Below are positions 1-6,633 of a stretch of DNA of 16,311 bases, one piece after another (position 1 is the stretch's first letter; the number at the start of each line of letters is the position of its first letter). Below the pieces are notes generated by a model. That model was not told where the DNA came from. It worked only from the letters and a program-made list of their open reading frames with translations, and did no database searches. The stretch is from Planctomycetaceae bacterium UBA6163 (lineage in GTDB: Bacteria; Planctomycetota; Planctomycetia; Pirellulales; Pirellulaceae). Where the stretch lies: assembly GCA_002428205.1 (NCBI GenBank), contig DIUH01000128.1, forward strand, positions 1,345 to 17,655. Direction: 5' to 3'. A program made the position numbers and the translations under genes.

Positions 1-174
1 CAGGGCGTCGGTAACAACAGTCGCTGGCGAGGGTTTTGTTTGGTTGTAGTGATTGGTTTCAGTTTGCCGGTTGTTTGAGCCGAACTTGAGATAACGGCGT
101 GGTGCGACCAAGCTGAGTTTTAATCCGGCGGATATCATTCGCCGAACCGTCGGCTTTTGGGATGATTGCCTGCG
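1..174. other. Leader region upstream of flgL, no gene identified
   Basis: No recognisable gene lies here. Two plus-strand frames are open at the left edge and stop at 47-49 and 76-78, but neither tail resembles a FlgK C-terminus, the usual upstream neighbour of flgL. A compact hairpin sits at 126-144, with an 8-bp stem including one G-T pair and a 3-nt loop. It has no T-tract, so it is a weak terminator candidate. A GGGA at 159-162 is the nearest purine-rich stretch to the flgL start. Confidence 0.4.
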
Positions 175-2130
175 ATGTCTTCGCTTCCCATATCGATTTC
201 TCGCGTCAGCGATCCGTTGAAAAACCTGCGGGTGCTGAGTCAATTGAACGCTGACCAGGTGGCGCTTCAGCGATCGTTTGACCAGATGTCGACCGGACTG
301 CGGGTGTCGAAGGTCAGCGACGACCCGGCGGCCGCCGGACGGGCGATCACGCTGCAACGAGGGATCAGTCGAACGGAGCAGTTAAGCCGCAACGCGAATG
401 TGACGCGCAGCTTTTATGCCGCGACTGACCAAGCGTTGTCGACGTTGGGTGATCTGTTGATCAATACCCGCGGCATTACGGTCGAAGCGGCGCAGAATGT
501 ATTGACCAGCGGCGAACGTGAAGCCTTGGCGGCCACCATTGATCAGGCGGTGCGTACGGCGGTTTCGTCAGCCAATTCCGTCTTTCGCGACCACCAACTC
601 CTTGGCGGCCATCTTCAATCACAAAATGCGCTTGCCTTTCGAGATGCCTACGTGGTGTTTCAGGGCAATGAAACCGTCGGCCAGACAATCACCAGCGGCT
701 ATTCACCCATCGCGATCGGCGTTTCTGGAACAGAATCGTTCGGTTTGGCGTCGCCAATTGTTAGCGGTCCGTCGCTGCAACCGGCGATCTACAGCAACAC
801 ATCGCTGAGCGATTTGCGGCAAGGCCTTGGGGTATCAAACGGAGTCATTCGTGTTTCCGACGGCGGCGATTGGATTGAACTGGATTTGCGAACGGCCAGC
901 ACGGTCGGCGATGTCGTCGAGTCGCTTCAAGGGGTCGACTTTGGCGGCCGAGCGTTGGACGTCACATTGACCGCAGATGGGATAACGATCGATTTCGCAG
1001 ACGGTCTTGGCGGCAGTTTGGTGATCGACGATTTGCCCGGCAGCACCATGGCGGCCGACTTGGCGATTCGAAACGTTAGCGGGTTGTCGCCCACACCGAT
1101 TGTCGCGACGAGGCTGTCACCTAGGCTTTCGTTAACAACGCCACTGAATCAACTTGCCGGCGGTGTCGGGATCAATGTTTCTGATGGTATTCAGATCCGG
1201 CGTGGCGCCGATACGTTTACCATCGACCTGTCTGCGGCCCAGAGCATCGGCGATGTGCTGGTGGCGATCAATCGCAGCGGTGCGGATGTTCGGGCCGAGA
1301 TCGATCCATCGGGTCAAGGGATTCTGGTCCGCGGTTTGGCTAGCGGTGCCGATTATTCGATCGGCGAGAACGGCGGTTCCGCAGCGAGACAGCTCGGGAT
1401 TCGCAGTGCCGACAGAAGCGTCTCGCTCGACGAACTCAACGACGGACTGGGGGTGCGACTGTCACAGTTAGGGCCCGATCTGATCATCGAACGAACCGAC
1501 GGTGGAACGCTCAGCTTTCAACTCGAGGGTGTCCGAACGGTCGGTCAAGTGATCGACATGATCAACAATCATCTGGGCAACCAAACGGCGCCACGAGTGA
1601 CCGCGTCGCTGAACCGTTTTGGCAATGGCATCACGCTGACCTCGCCCGCCAACAGTCAACTGTTAAGTGTCCGGGTCGGCAGCACCAGCGATGCGGCGCA
1701 AGCTTTGGGCCTAGTGCCCCAAGGGCAAACGCAAGCTCTAGGCACTCCCAGTGGCGGAACCGTCTCGCTAGTCGGCAGCGATTACGCTCCGCGTCATCCC
1801 GGTGGTGCGATCGATACGCTCATTCGCTTGGCCGCTGCGGTGCGTGAAGGCAATCCAGCGGTGATCGAACAATTGCAGCGACAGCTTGATGCCGATAGCG
1901 AAACGGTCAGGCAGGTTCGCGGCAGGGTCGGTTTGTGGACTCAAGATCTCGATCGGATGCAGGCAGTCGCCGACGATACTGTGATCGATCTCAAAGCCCA
2001 GCTTTCCGAAGAAGTCGACGCAGACATCGCCCAGGTGGTCACTGACATCACCGCTCGACAAACGTCTCAAGAAGCGTCGCTAAGACTGATCGCCCAGTCG
2101 GCTCGAATGTCGCTGTTGGACTTTCTGTAG
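175..2130 (+). CDS. flgL: Flagellar hook-associated protein 3 (FlgL), large, with flagellin IN-type repeats
   Basis: This is a hook-filament junction protein of the flagellin superfamily, exported through the flagellar type III apparatus. The N-terminus (residues 6-65) has the flagellin D0/D1 heptad pattern with the STGLRVSKVSDDPAAAGRA signature. The C-terminus (about 575-651) mirrors it, with RVG...LD, then DITARQTSQEASL and the SLLDFL end typical of FlgL. Between them lies an insertion of roughly 300 residues with three copies of a unit (about 209-253, 322-370, 418-469) patterned LxxLxxGxGV...G.I.I..G....idL..a.tvgdVi..iN, which matches the flagellin hook IN motif. At 651 aa it is about twice the usual FlgL length (about 300 aa). 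I chose ATG 175 over the in-frame TTG 166 because the protein aligns from there. fliW follows 147 bp downstream on the same strand. The alternative reading is a flagellin, but the C-terminus favours FlgL. Confidence 0.9.
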   Translation: MSSLPISISRVSDPLKNLRVLSQLNADQVALQRSFDQMSTGLRVSKVSDDPAAAGRAITLQRGISRTEQLSRNANVTRSFYAATDQALSTLGDLLINTRGITVEAAQNVLTSGEREALAATIDQAVRTAVSSANSVFRDHQLLGGHLQSQNALAFRDAYVVFQGNETVGQTITSGYSPIAIGVSGTESFGLASPIVSGPSLQPAIYSNTSLSDLRQGLGVSNGVIRVSDGGDWIELDLRTASTVGDVVESLQGVDFGGRALDVTLTADGITIDFADGLGGSLVIDDLPGSTMAADLAIRNVSGLSPTPIVATRLSPRLSLTTPLNQLAGGVGINVSDGIQIRRGADTFTIDLSAAQSIGDVLVAINRSGADVRAEIDPSGQGILVRGLASGADYSIGENGGSAARQLGIRSADRSVSLDELNDGLGVRLSQLGPDLIIERTDGGTLSFQLEGVRTVGQVIDMINNHLGNQTAPRVTASLNRFGNGITLTSPANSQLLSVRVGSTSDAAQALGLVPQGQTQALGTPSGGTVSLVGSDYAPRHPGGAIDTLIRLAAAVREGNPAVIEQLQRQLDADSETVRQVRGRVGLWTQDLDRMQAVADDTVIDLKAQLSEEVDADIAQVVTDITARQTSQEASLRLIAQSARMSLLDFL

Positions 2131-2264
2131 CGTTTTGATCGATTCTGAGGATCGATTGGTCGATGAACAATATGGGTATCGCAGTCGATCCCGTCAGGCC
2201 TCCCTTGGGGGCCGCAAACCCGACAACGGTAATGCGTTCGCAATCCTTGCCTTGTGTCCAGTTC

Positions 2265-2269
2265 GGAAG
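2265..2269 (+). promoter_or_regulatory. Ribosome binding site deciding the fliW start
   Basis: GGAAG lies 8 nt before ATG 2278. It supports that ATG over the in-frame GTG at 2254, which would add eight residues not seen in the FliW family. Confidence 0.6.
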
Positions 2270-2277
2270 TCATCACG

Positions 2278-2721
2278 ATGCGTATCGAGACCCAGCGATT
2301 TGGCACACTCCAAGTCGAAGAACAAGAGCTGTTTTTGTTCCCACAAGGCTTGATCGGTCTGGAAACATTGCGGCAGTGGTTGCTGGTCCCTGACCCTGAA
2401 AATCCGTCGGTGGCATGGCTGCAAAGCGCCTCGCGCGGCGATCGGGCGCTAGCGATGATCAGCCCGCGGATGTTCGTCCCCCAGTATCGCGTGCACGTCA
2501 CGGGACATTCGTTGGGTGTGTTGCAACTGCGGAGCGACCACCGCACTTATGTGCTGACAACCTTGTCCGGAAAACCCGGCGCCGTGACGACTAACCTACG
2601 CGCCCCGGTGATCATCAACCTCGATCGACGTCTCGGTTGCCAAGTCGTCACCGGCGACGACCAGCCGGTGCAATACGCCCTGCCAGCGATCAACACAATG
2701 AACCGCCGCATGGCCGCTTAA
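2278..2721 (+). CDS. fliW: Flagellar assembly factor FliW
   Basis: FliW binds flagellin and antagonises the translational regulator CsrA, so it couples flagellin synthesis to export. The protein is 147 aa, the usual family length (about 130-155). It opens with MRIETQRFGTLQVEE and continues with LFLFPQGLIGLE, the characteristic FliW strand-turn. Next come FVPQYRVHV, the LRSDHRTYVLTTL segment and the LRAPVIINLDRRLGCQVV block, which matches the family motif of N-x-x-A-P-[IV]-x-x-N followed by a Q-x-V stretch. It follows flgL on the same strand, probably in one transcription unit. In many genomes csrA lies directly downstream. Here the next gene is on the opposite strand and no csrA is present in the window. 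Confidence 0.93.
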   Translation: MRIETQRFGTLQVEEQELFLFPQGLIGLETLRQWLLVPDPENPSVAWLQSASRGDRALAMISPRMFVPQYRVHVTGHSLGVLQLRSDHRTYVLTTLSGKPGAVTTNLRAPVIINLDRRLGCQVVTGDDQPVQYALPAINTMNRRMAA

Positions 2722-3317
2722 GTGCGGCCGCGGCCTGGGTAGACGGCGTCTTGGGTGACAATCGCGTCCATGAAGATGTCGTGTGGCTGCATCGGGATTT
2801 CGTCAAACATTTGACACTCGAACGCAAGCGCCACCAGCGGTGCGTCGGGGCGGGCGTGTTGCAGCAGTTTGTCGTAGTACCCTTTGCCATGGCCGGTGCG
2901 GCCGCCGCGGCGATCAAAGCCGACGCCCGGTACCATCACAAAGTCCAGTTCCTGGGGTGTGACTTTCTTGCTGGCCACATCACGCAGGTCGGCCCGGGGT
3001 TCCAAAATCTTGTACATCCCCAACTCTAGCTCGTCCATCGATTCCAACCAGAACAGTTCCAACTCGCCATCGACGCAGTAGGGAACGACAATCCGCTTGC
3101 CTTGGGTCAGCGCTTCTGGCAGGGCGTGCCGCGTGCGGGCTTCGTCACGAACGTCGACATACCACATCACACAGCCGGCCGACTGATAAGCAGGCATCTG
3201 CATGACGCGATCGGTAATCCGCTGGCTGACGCCTTCTTTGTCGGCTTGGGCCTTGCGAGCGGCGTGGGCGGCGGTGCGAATGGCGGTCTTTTGGTCGGCT
3301 AGTTCTTGTTCGGTCAT
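2718..3317 (-). CDS. 5-formyltetrahydrofolate cyclo-ligase
   Basis: This enzyme converts 5-formyl-THF to 5,10-methenyl-THF with ATP hydrolysis and salvages an inhibitory folate in the cytosol. It has the family signature at about residues 129-151, VPGVGFDRRGGRTGHGKGYY followed by DKLL, which binds ATP and the folate phosphate. The upstream KRIVVPY and the EP motif of ILEPRAD are also family features. It is 199 aa from ATG 3317, close to the usual 180-200. An in-frame TTG at 3362 would add 15 non-conserved residues, so I prefer ATG 3317, although no good SD precedes it. Its TAA stop overlaps the fliW TAA within TTAA (2718-2721). Also known as MTHFS or YgfA; I leave the symbol blank because usage differs between genomes. 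Confidence 0.92.
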   Translation of the reverse strand: MTEQELADQKTAIRTAAHAARKAQADKEGVSQRITDRVMQMPAYQSAGCVMWYVDVRDEARTRHALPEALTQGKRIVVPYCVDGELELFWLESMDELELGMYKILEPRADLRDVASKKVTPQELDFVMVPGVGFDRRGGRTGHGKGYYDKLLQHARPDAPLVALAFECQMFDEIPMQPHDIFMDAIVTQDAVYPGRGRT

Positions 3318-3618
3318 GGCGGACGGGTCGAGCTGGAGTGGAACGGAGCAGAGATGGATCAATCAACTCATTGATCGGATCGGTCTGGGTATCGTAGCCG
3401 ATCGTTTGCGGTTTTCCCAATCGGCAGGCGTCAGCAAAATTTAGCCCTCGCGGTATGCCGAGTATCGTCCTCCCGGTGTCTTGCGGCCAGTTTCGTGTAT
3501 CTTGTGGTGACGGCGCTCATCCAACCGAACCCCAACGGTTCGCGTTCGGAAAAAGAATTCATCAGTACCGTTTCGCGGGATTGGTGACGGAGTCCGCCAG
3601 GCAAGGTTGCGAAAAGCC

Positions 3619-4257
3619 ATGAAGCGAAAACGGAACGATTCGCAAACCGAACCCGGTGTCATCGAGCCGACTCCAAAGGGTTCGAAAAAGCGATCCATTA
3701 CAAAAACCGAGTCGAAACCGCGCTCCGGAACACTCAAACCCGGCGACGCGTTTGTCGCGATTTGTGATTGGACGGGCATCGTAAAGTGGCTCAGCAATCA
3801 CTCGATCAAAACGCAGGTCGGCGACTTGGGTTGGATCAACATGATTCCTGGCGATGCGGAACGTTTTAAGCAAGCATTCGCGCGAACCGCGACTCTGCAC
3901 GAGCGACACATTGTGGAAATCGCGTCGCTGGATGGATTGCGTTATCGCATTTGGATGTGGTCGATCGGAAATCCCGATTTAGCAGTTTGCACATTCAATT
4001 TGATGATCCCCACGGAGGTTAAACTTTTAACCGATCGAGAACGTGAGTTTTTAACGTTTTTGGCCCAGGGGCTGGCGGTTAAAGAAATTGCCGTCAAGTT
4101 GGATGTCAGCATTAATACCGTTCACGCGCACATGCGGAATGTCAAAGCCAAACTTTCGCTCGGGTCACCCAACGAAGTCATTGCATTCGCGGCAAGATTC
4201 TTTCATCAAAAGGCTGACTCGGTTCCCGTCGAGTCGTCCTCAGAGCCACCGGTGTGA
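3619..4257 (+). CDS. PAS-like sensor / LuxR-type HTH transcriptional regulator
   Basis: This 212-aa protein has a Lys/Arg-rich, probably disordered N-terminus (1-40). A PAS-like fold follows at about 41-128, with the D-W-T-G-I-V-K-W turn, the D-L-G-W...P-G-D-A-E-R-F segment and a hydrophobic beta pattern after it. The C-terminus (about 137-196) is a GerE/LuxR helix-turn-helix: LTDREREFLTFLAQGLAVKE, then the recognition helix SINTVHAHMRNVKAKL. It has no receiver domain, so control is presumably through the PAS-like domain, whose ligand I cannot identify. ATG 3619 is preferred to the TTG at 3607, where the purine-rich AAGG abuts the start codon. The gene stands alone, with 301 bp to the divergent cyclo-ligase start and 190 bp to spoVG, so I infer no target. 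Confidence 0.83.
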   Translation: MKRKRNDSQTEPGVIEPTPKGSKKRSITKTESKPRSGTLKPGDAFVAICDWTGIVKWLSNHSIKTQVGDLGWINMIPGDAERFKQAFARTATLHERHIVEIASLDGLRYRIWMWSIGNPDLAVCTFNLMIPTEVKLLTDREREFLTFLAQGLAVKEIAVKLDVSINTVHAHMRNVKAKLSLGSPNEVIAFAARFFHQKADSVPVESSSEPPV

Positions 4258-4447
4258 TCCGTTTGGTCGGGGCACTTAGTAACGAATCGCCCCAATGGTT
4301 AGGCTCGGGTTTGTGAGATTGTATCGATCCTTGCTGCCGATTTTGTTTGCTTTTGCGATAGAAGCGAAATTTCGTCACGCCTAGCATGGGAGGATCATCG
4401 GGCCACCTCCCGGGATTACCCTCTTCAGGCAGAAAACAGGCTTCTAG
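4258..4447. other. Intergenic spacer with an inverted repeat upstream of spoVG
   Basis: The spacer has no ORF. A 6-bp perfect inverted repeat, GGGAGG at 4388-4393 and CCTCCC at 4406-4411, flanks a 12-nt loop about 37 nt before the spoVG start. It could be a leader hairpin or an operator. There is no T-tract, so it is not a standard terminator of the upstream regulator. Confidence 0.35.
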
Positions 4448-4828
4448 ATGAACATCACTGAAATCCGAATAACCCCGGCTGATGGCCGCGAAAAATCGCT
4501 TGTCGCCTATTGTTCATTAACGTTGGACGATTGCTTTGCGGTTCATGATTTGCGGGTGTTGCAAAAACGAGAACGCTTGTTTGTTGCGATGCCTTGCCGC
4601 AAACGGATGGTGCCTTGCCCCGATTGCGCGGCCAAGAATATCGTTCACGCACGATATTGCAATTTCTGTGGCAGCACGTTGGCCGACCGGTCTCGTGATG
4701 AGTTTGCCGAGCGACGCTTGTACGTTGATGTTGCTCATCCAGTGAAAGAATCGTTTAGAAACGAATTGGAGCACGCGATTCTATCGAAATGCGCCTCGAT
4801 CCAAAGTTTCGTCAATGGAATCGAATGA
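4448..4828 (+). CDS. spoVG: SpoVG family protein with inserted zinc ribbon
   Basis: SpoVG proteins are small nucleic-acid-binding regulators, known in Firmicutes for roles in sporulation, septation and virulence. The N-terminal half (1-52) follows the family closely: MNITEIRI, a strand ending in SLTLDDCFAVHDLRV, then LFVAMPCRK. The C-terminal half (91-126) resumes with LYVDVAHPVKESFRNELEHA, equivalent to the family's D-I-A-H-P-I-N block. Between them, at about 53-90 where canonical SpoVG has only a short linker, lies a CxxC-x10-CxxC module (C57, C60, C71, C74) that should bind one zinc. The total is 126 aa against about 85-100 in Firmicutes. The start is ATG 4448, with a weak AGG 8 nt upstream. 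I have a general recollection that such zinc-ribbon SpoVG forms occur in planctomycetes; the function there is unknown. It probably binds RNA or DNA. Confidence 0.85.
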   Translation: MNITEIRITPADGREKSLVAYCSLTLDDCFAVHDLRVLQKRERLFVAMPCRKRMVPCPDCAAKNIVHARYCNFCGSTLADRSRDEFAERRLYVDVAHPVKESFRNELEHAILSKCASIQSFVNGIE

Positions 4829-5019
4829 CCGGCGATTGGTTGCAACGCATAAGTAGTCGGTCTGAGATCAAGCGTCACCTTCCGGCTCTGCAAAAGACGA
4901 CTGTATCAACCTGATGATATAAATCAGGGATTGGTGGCCCGAGGCGGACTGCGGTTTCGGGCGAGAACGTCAAATTGATTTCTTGGTCACTGTCGTTTTC
5001 TGCTGCTTATAAAAACGAA
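4829..5019. other. Intergenic spacer between convergent genes
   Basis: No coding potential is seen. A small hairpin (CCTGAT at 4910-4915, ATCAGG at 4923-4928) lies about 80 nt after the spoVG stop. It has no T-tract, so I would not call it a terminator with confidence. Confidence 0.3.
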
Positions 5020-5056
5020 AAGCGGCCCGACTGGTTATTCACCTGTCGGGCCGCTT
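5012..5056 (-). terminator. Intrinsic terminator of the Cys-rich gene
   Basis: Perfect 12-bp GC-rich arms at 5020-5031 (AAGCGGCCCGAC) and 5045-5056 (GTCGGGCCGCTT) flank a 13-nt loop. On the minus strand the stem is followed by a T-rich stretch (complement of 5011-5019). It starts 55 nt beyond the stop of the Cys-rich gene and points the right way. On the plus strand no T-tract follows, so it is unlikely to terminate spoVG efficiently. Confidence 0.88.
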
Positions 5057-5111
5057 CGATTGGTCACGTCTAGAAGGGATCAGGCTGGCCTGGTCCGCAG
5101 GGTCTTACGAC

Positions 5112-5876
5112 CTAGCGAACATAGCGAGCACTGGCCTGAACGACGCGACGCTTGCCTTGGTAAGATGCACTTGGATCAACGATCGGTGCCGGAGCTTCCG
5201 GAACCGAGTGGATCGAAGGCATCGAGACGGGAGCCATGGATGGCGATCCACAGCCACAGCCGCTTGCACAACCGGTGTCACAGCCACTGTCACAGCCGCT
5301 CGACTTACGGCAACCGAACAGCTTGCTCAGCAAACCGCCGCTCTTACGAGCTGGCTTGCAGCCGCTGTCGCAGCTTGCAACTTCACAGCCGCAAGTCGGT
5401 GCTTCGCAACCACAAGTCGGTGCTTCGCAGCCACAAGCTGGTTCACAAGCCGAATCGCAACATGCGCTCTTCTTCTTGCCGAACAACTTGCTCAGCAAAC
5501 CACCACGCTTGGGAGCCAAAGCACAGCGGCTGTCGCAGCTAGGTGCTTCGCATCCACAAGTCGGTGCTTCGCATCCGCAAGCTGGATCAGCTGCACAACC
5601 GCAAGGAGCTTCCGCTCCGCAGGCTGGCTCTGCTGCACAGCCACAAGGAGCTTCCGCTCCGCAGGCTGGTTCGCAGGGGCATGCCGATTCGGCACCGCAG
5701 GTTGGTCCGGTCGAGCAGCAAGGTGCTTCGCTGCCACAGCTCGGTGCTTCGCAGCACGCGGTGTCACAGCCACAGCCCTTGGAGCCCAACATGCGGTCCA
5801 ACAGGTCGAAACCAAAACTCTGGGTCGTCATCAGACATCCCAGCGCCATTGTCAAAGTCAAAGTTATTCGTTTCAT
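5112..5876 (-). CDS. Secreted cysteine-rich repeat protein
   Basis: This 254-aa protein is of no family I can name. The N-terminus is a signal peptide (K-R, a hydrophobic run, then likely cleavage after SFG at about residue 22), so it is exported. The mature part holds about 39 cysteines, mostly as CGCEAPT-, CGAEAPC- and CDSGC-type repeats. Two copies of a GGLLSKLFG module with basic flanks (about 124-132 and 181-189) split the Cys-rich tracts. The C-terminal 45 residues are Cys-free, Pro/Ser/Val-rich and end in a basic tail. The start is ATG 5876 with AGGGAG about 10 nt upstream, and a strong terminator follows. Cys-rich proteins have long been discussed as components of planctomycete envelopes; a structural, disulfide-crosslinked or metal-binding role is inference only. 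The minus strand is preferred over long plus-strand ORFs because of the signal peptide, SD and terminator. Confidence 0.8.
   Translation of the reverse strand: MKRITLTLTMALGCLMTTQSFGFDLLDRMLGSKGCGCDTACCEAPSCGSEAPCCSTGPTCGAESACPCEPACGAEAPCGCAAEPACGAEAPCGCAADPACGCEAPTCGCEAPSCDSRCALAPKRGGLLSKLFGKKKSACCDSACEPACGCEAPTCGCEAPTCGCEVASCDSGCKPARKSGGLLSKLFGCRKSSGCDSGCDTGCASGCGCGSPSMAPVSMPSIHSVPEAPAPIVDPSASYQGKRRVVQASARYVR
5381..5443 (-). repeat. 21-bp tandem repeat array 1 in the Cys-rich gene
   Basis: Three near-identical 21-bp units (5381-5401, 5402-5422, 5423-5443), each encoding a heptapeptide of the CGCEAPT type on the minus strand. The third copy diverges at its last few bases. Confidence 0.8.
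5546..5587 (-). repeat. 21-bp tandem repeat array 2 in the Cys-rich gene
   Basis: Two further copies of the same 21-bp unit (5546-5566, 5567-5587). They are separated from array 1 by the segment encoding one GGLLSKLFG module, which suggests duplication of a larger cassette. Confidence 0.75.
5581..5664 (-). repeat. 42-bp tandem duplication in the Cys-rich gene
   Basis: Two 42-bp units (5581-5622 and 5623-5664) differ at only a few positions and encode a 14-residue CGAEAPCGCAA(E/D)PA unit. The high identity implies recent expansion or gene conversion. Confidence 0.85.
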
Positions 5877-6117
5877 GAAGCCACGTCTCCCTGTCGCTCA
5901 TGCGTTGAGTGGTTCGCGATGTCGCGGGTTTTCGAATTGTGTTTCACGGACAGTCGAGTCAAAGCTAGGGCGCGGTCGGTGGACGAAGTCGCCGTCGATC
6001 AAGCCCCAATACCTCGGGTGAGCACAACACGGGTCAGGTTCGGGATACCAAACCCGCTGACTTCGTTCTGCTCACATTGCCCTCAACCACAGACCCGCCA
6101 GCCCATGAGGTTTTGTC
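5877..6117 (-). promoter_or_regulatory. Long leader of the Cys-rich gene with an imperfect hairpin
   Basis: About 240 nt without a credible gene lie upstream of the Cys-rich gene. An extended imperfect hairpin spans 6018-6075. The outer 7-bp arms are 6018-6024 and 6069-6075. Inside are a 1x1 mismatch, 3 bp, a small internal loop, a 5-bp stem (6033-6037 with 6057-6061) and a 4-bp stem (6041-6044 with 6053-6056) closing an 8-nt loop. It could be a leader RNA element or a small RNA. I could not match it to a class I know, and its strand is inferred from the downstream gene. Confidence 0.4.
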
Positions 6118-6348
6118 CTATGGGCTAGCGGCCTTTGCCGTTTCAACCAATTCGTTTGCCTGTTCCATCGACAAGGCCCTGGCCTCCAGTGACAGGACCT
6201 TCAAGATCGTTCGTCCGCTCTCGCACCGCATGACGCTACAAGCGTCGGTGCCCTCCGTCGGACGATACGTTTCATCGGCAACAATTCGGTGCTGAATGAG
6301 CCTTCCAGAGCATTTTCGCAAGCTTGTAAATATTTGCCGAATGCGCAA
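6118..6348 (-). CDS. Doubtful small hypothetical protein
   Basis: This is a 76-aa open frame with a TTG start and no SD; other candidate starts are TTG 6321 and ATG 6231. The second half has coding-like composition and ends in a plausible amphipathic helix (SLEARALSMEQANELVETAK). The first half is less convincing. The stop lies inside a 7-bp hairpin (6100-6106 with 6120-6126). I recognise no family. It may be a remnant or non-coding. Confidence 0.33.
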   Translation of the reverse strand: MRIRQIFTSLRKCSGRLIQHRIVADETYRPTEGTDACSVMRCESGRTILKVLSLEARALSMEQANELVETAKAASP

Positions 6349-6633
6349 AAAGCAGCGGTTTTTTCGGTTGTATGCGAGGTGCGCGTGCCTGCGGCCCCAG
6401 GGGATACCATGTCTCGCCGCGCCAGTTGCCTAACCCGAACAGATTGCCACTTTCTGGGTGTTGCCACCCTGCCATCGCTGGAATGATTTCGCTCGTTCGT
6501 GCGTTGGCAACTTTCACAGCCATCAATGGCCGTTTAGACTTCCAAGCCTGGCGAGTCGCCATTTCGTTCATTGTTGGTAATGAACATTGGCGATACTTTT
6601 CCCCATTTTCTGCCGCAATGCGGGACTTCATTC
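6349..6633. other. Spacer upstream of the cupin gene
   Basis: No convincing gene is seen. A minus-strand frame is open across 6272-6631, but it has no SD, overlaps the other small ORF and resembles no family. The cupin promoter probably lies in this stretch, though I cannot point to clear -35/-10 boxes. Confidence 0.3.

Noticed and set aside
2137..2157. Repeated GATCGATT pair after flgL as a terminator
   Set aside because: The stem would be only 6 bp and AT-rich with no T-tract. GATC-rich words are common throughout the window.
3363..3606. 6S RNA next to the cyclo-ligase gene, as in proteobacteria
   Set aside because: No long rod-like inverted repeat is visible in the 3363-3606 spacer.
5898..6068. 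57-codon minus-strand open frame across the leader
   Set aside because: It has no start codon and no SD after the preceding stop, and follows the RNA-like inverted repeats rather than a protein pattern.
6018..6075. Signal recognition particle RNA
   Set aside because: The plus strand has a GGTCAGGT run as in SRP domain IV, but the GGAA tetraloop and the AGCAGCC arm are missing.
6018..6075. TPP riboswitch on the minus strand
   Set aside because: A GAACCTGA match occurs, but the CTGAGA box and the rest of the conserved core are absent.
5157..6128. Long plus-strand ORFs (up to 323 aa) antisense to the Cys-rich gene
   Set aside because: They are repeat-driven shadows rich in Gln, Ser and Ala, lack an SD and a signal, and oppose the frame with signal peptide, SD and terminator.
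6272..6631. 119-aa minus-strand ORF upstream of the cupin gene
   Set aside because: No SD, no family resemblance and overlap with the other small ORF in a different frame.
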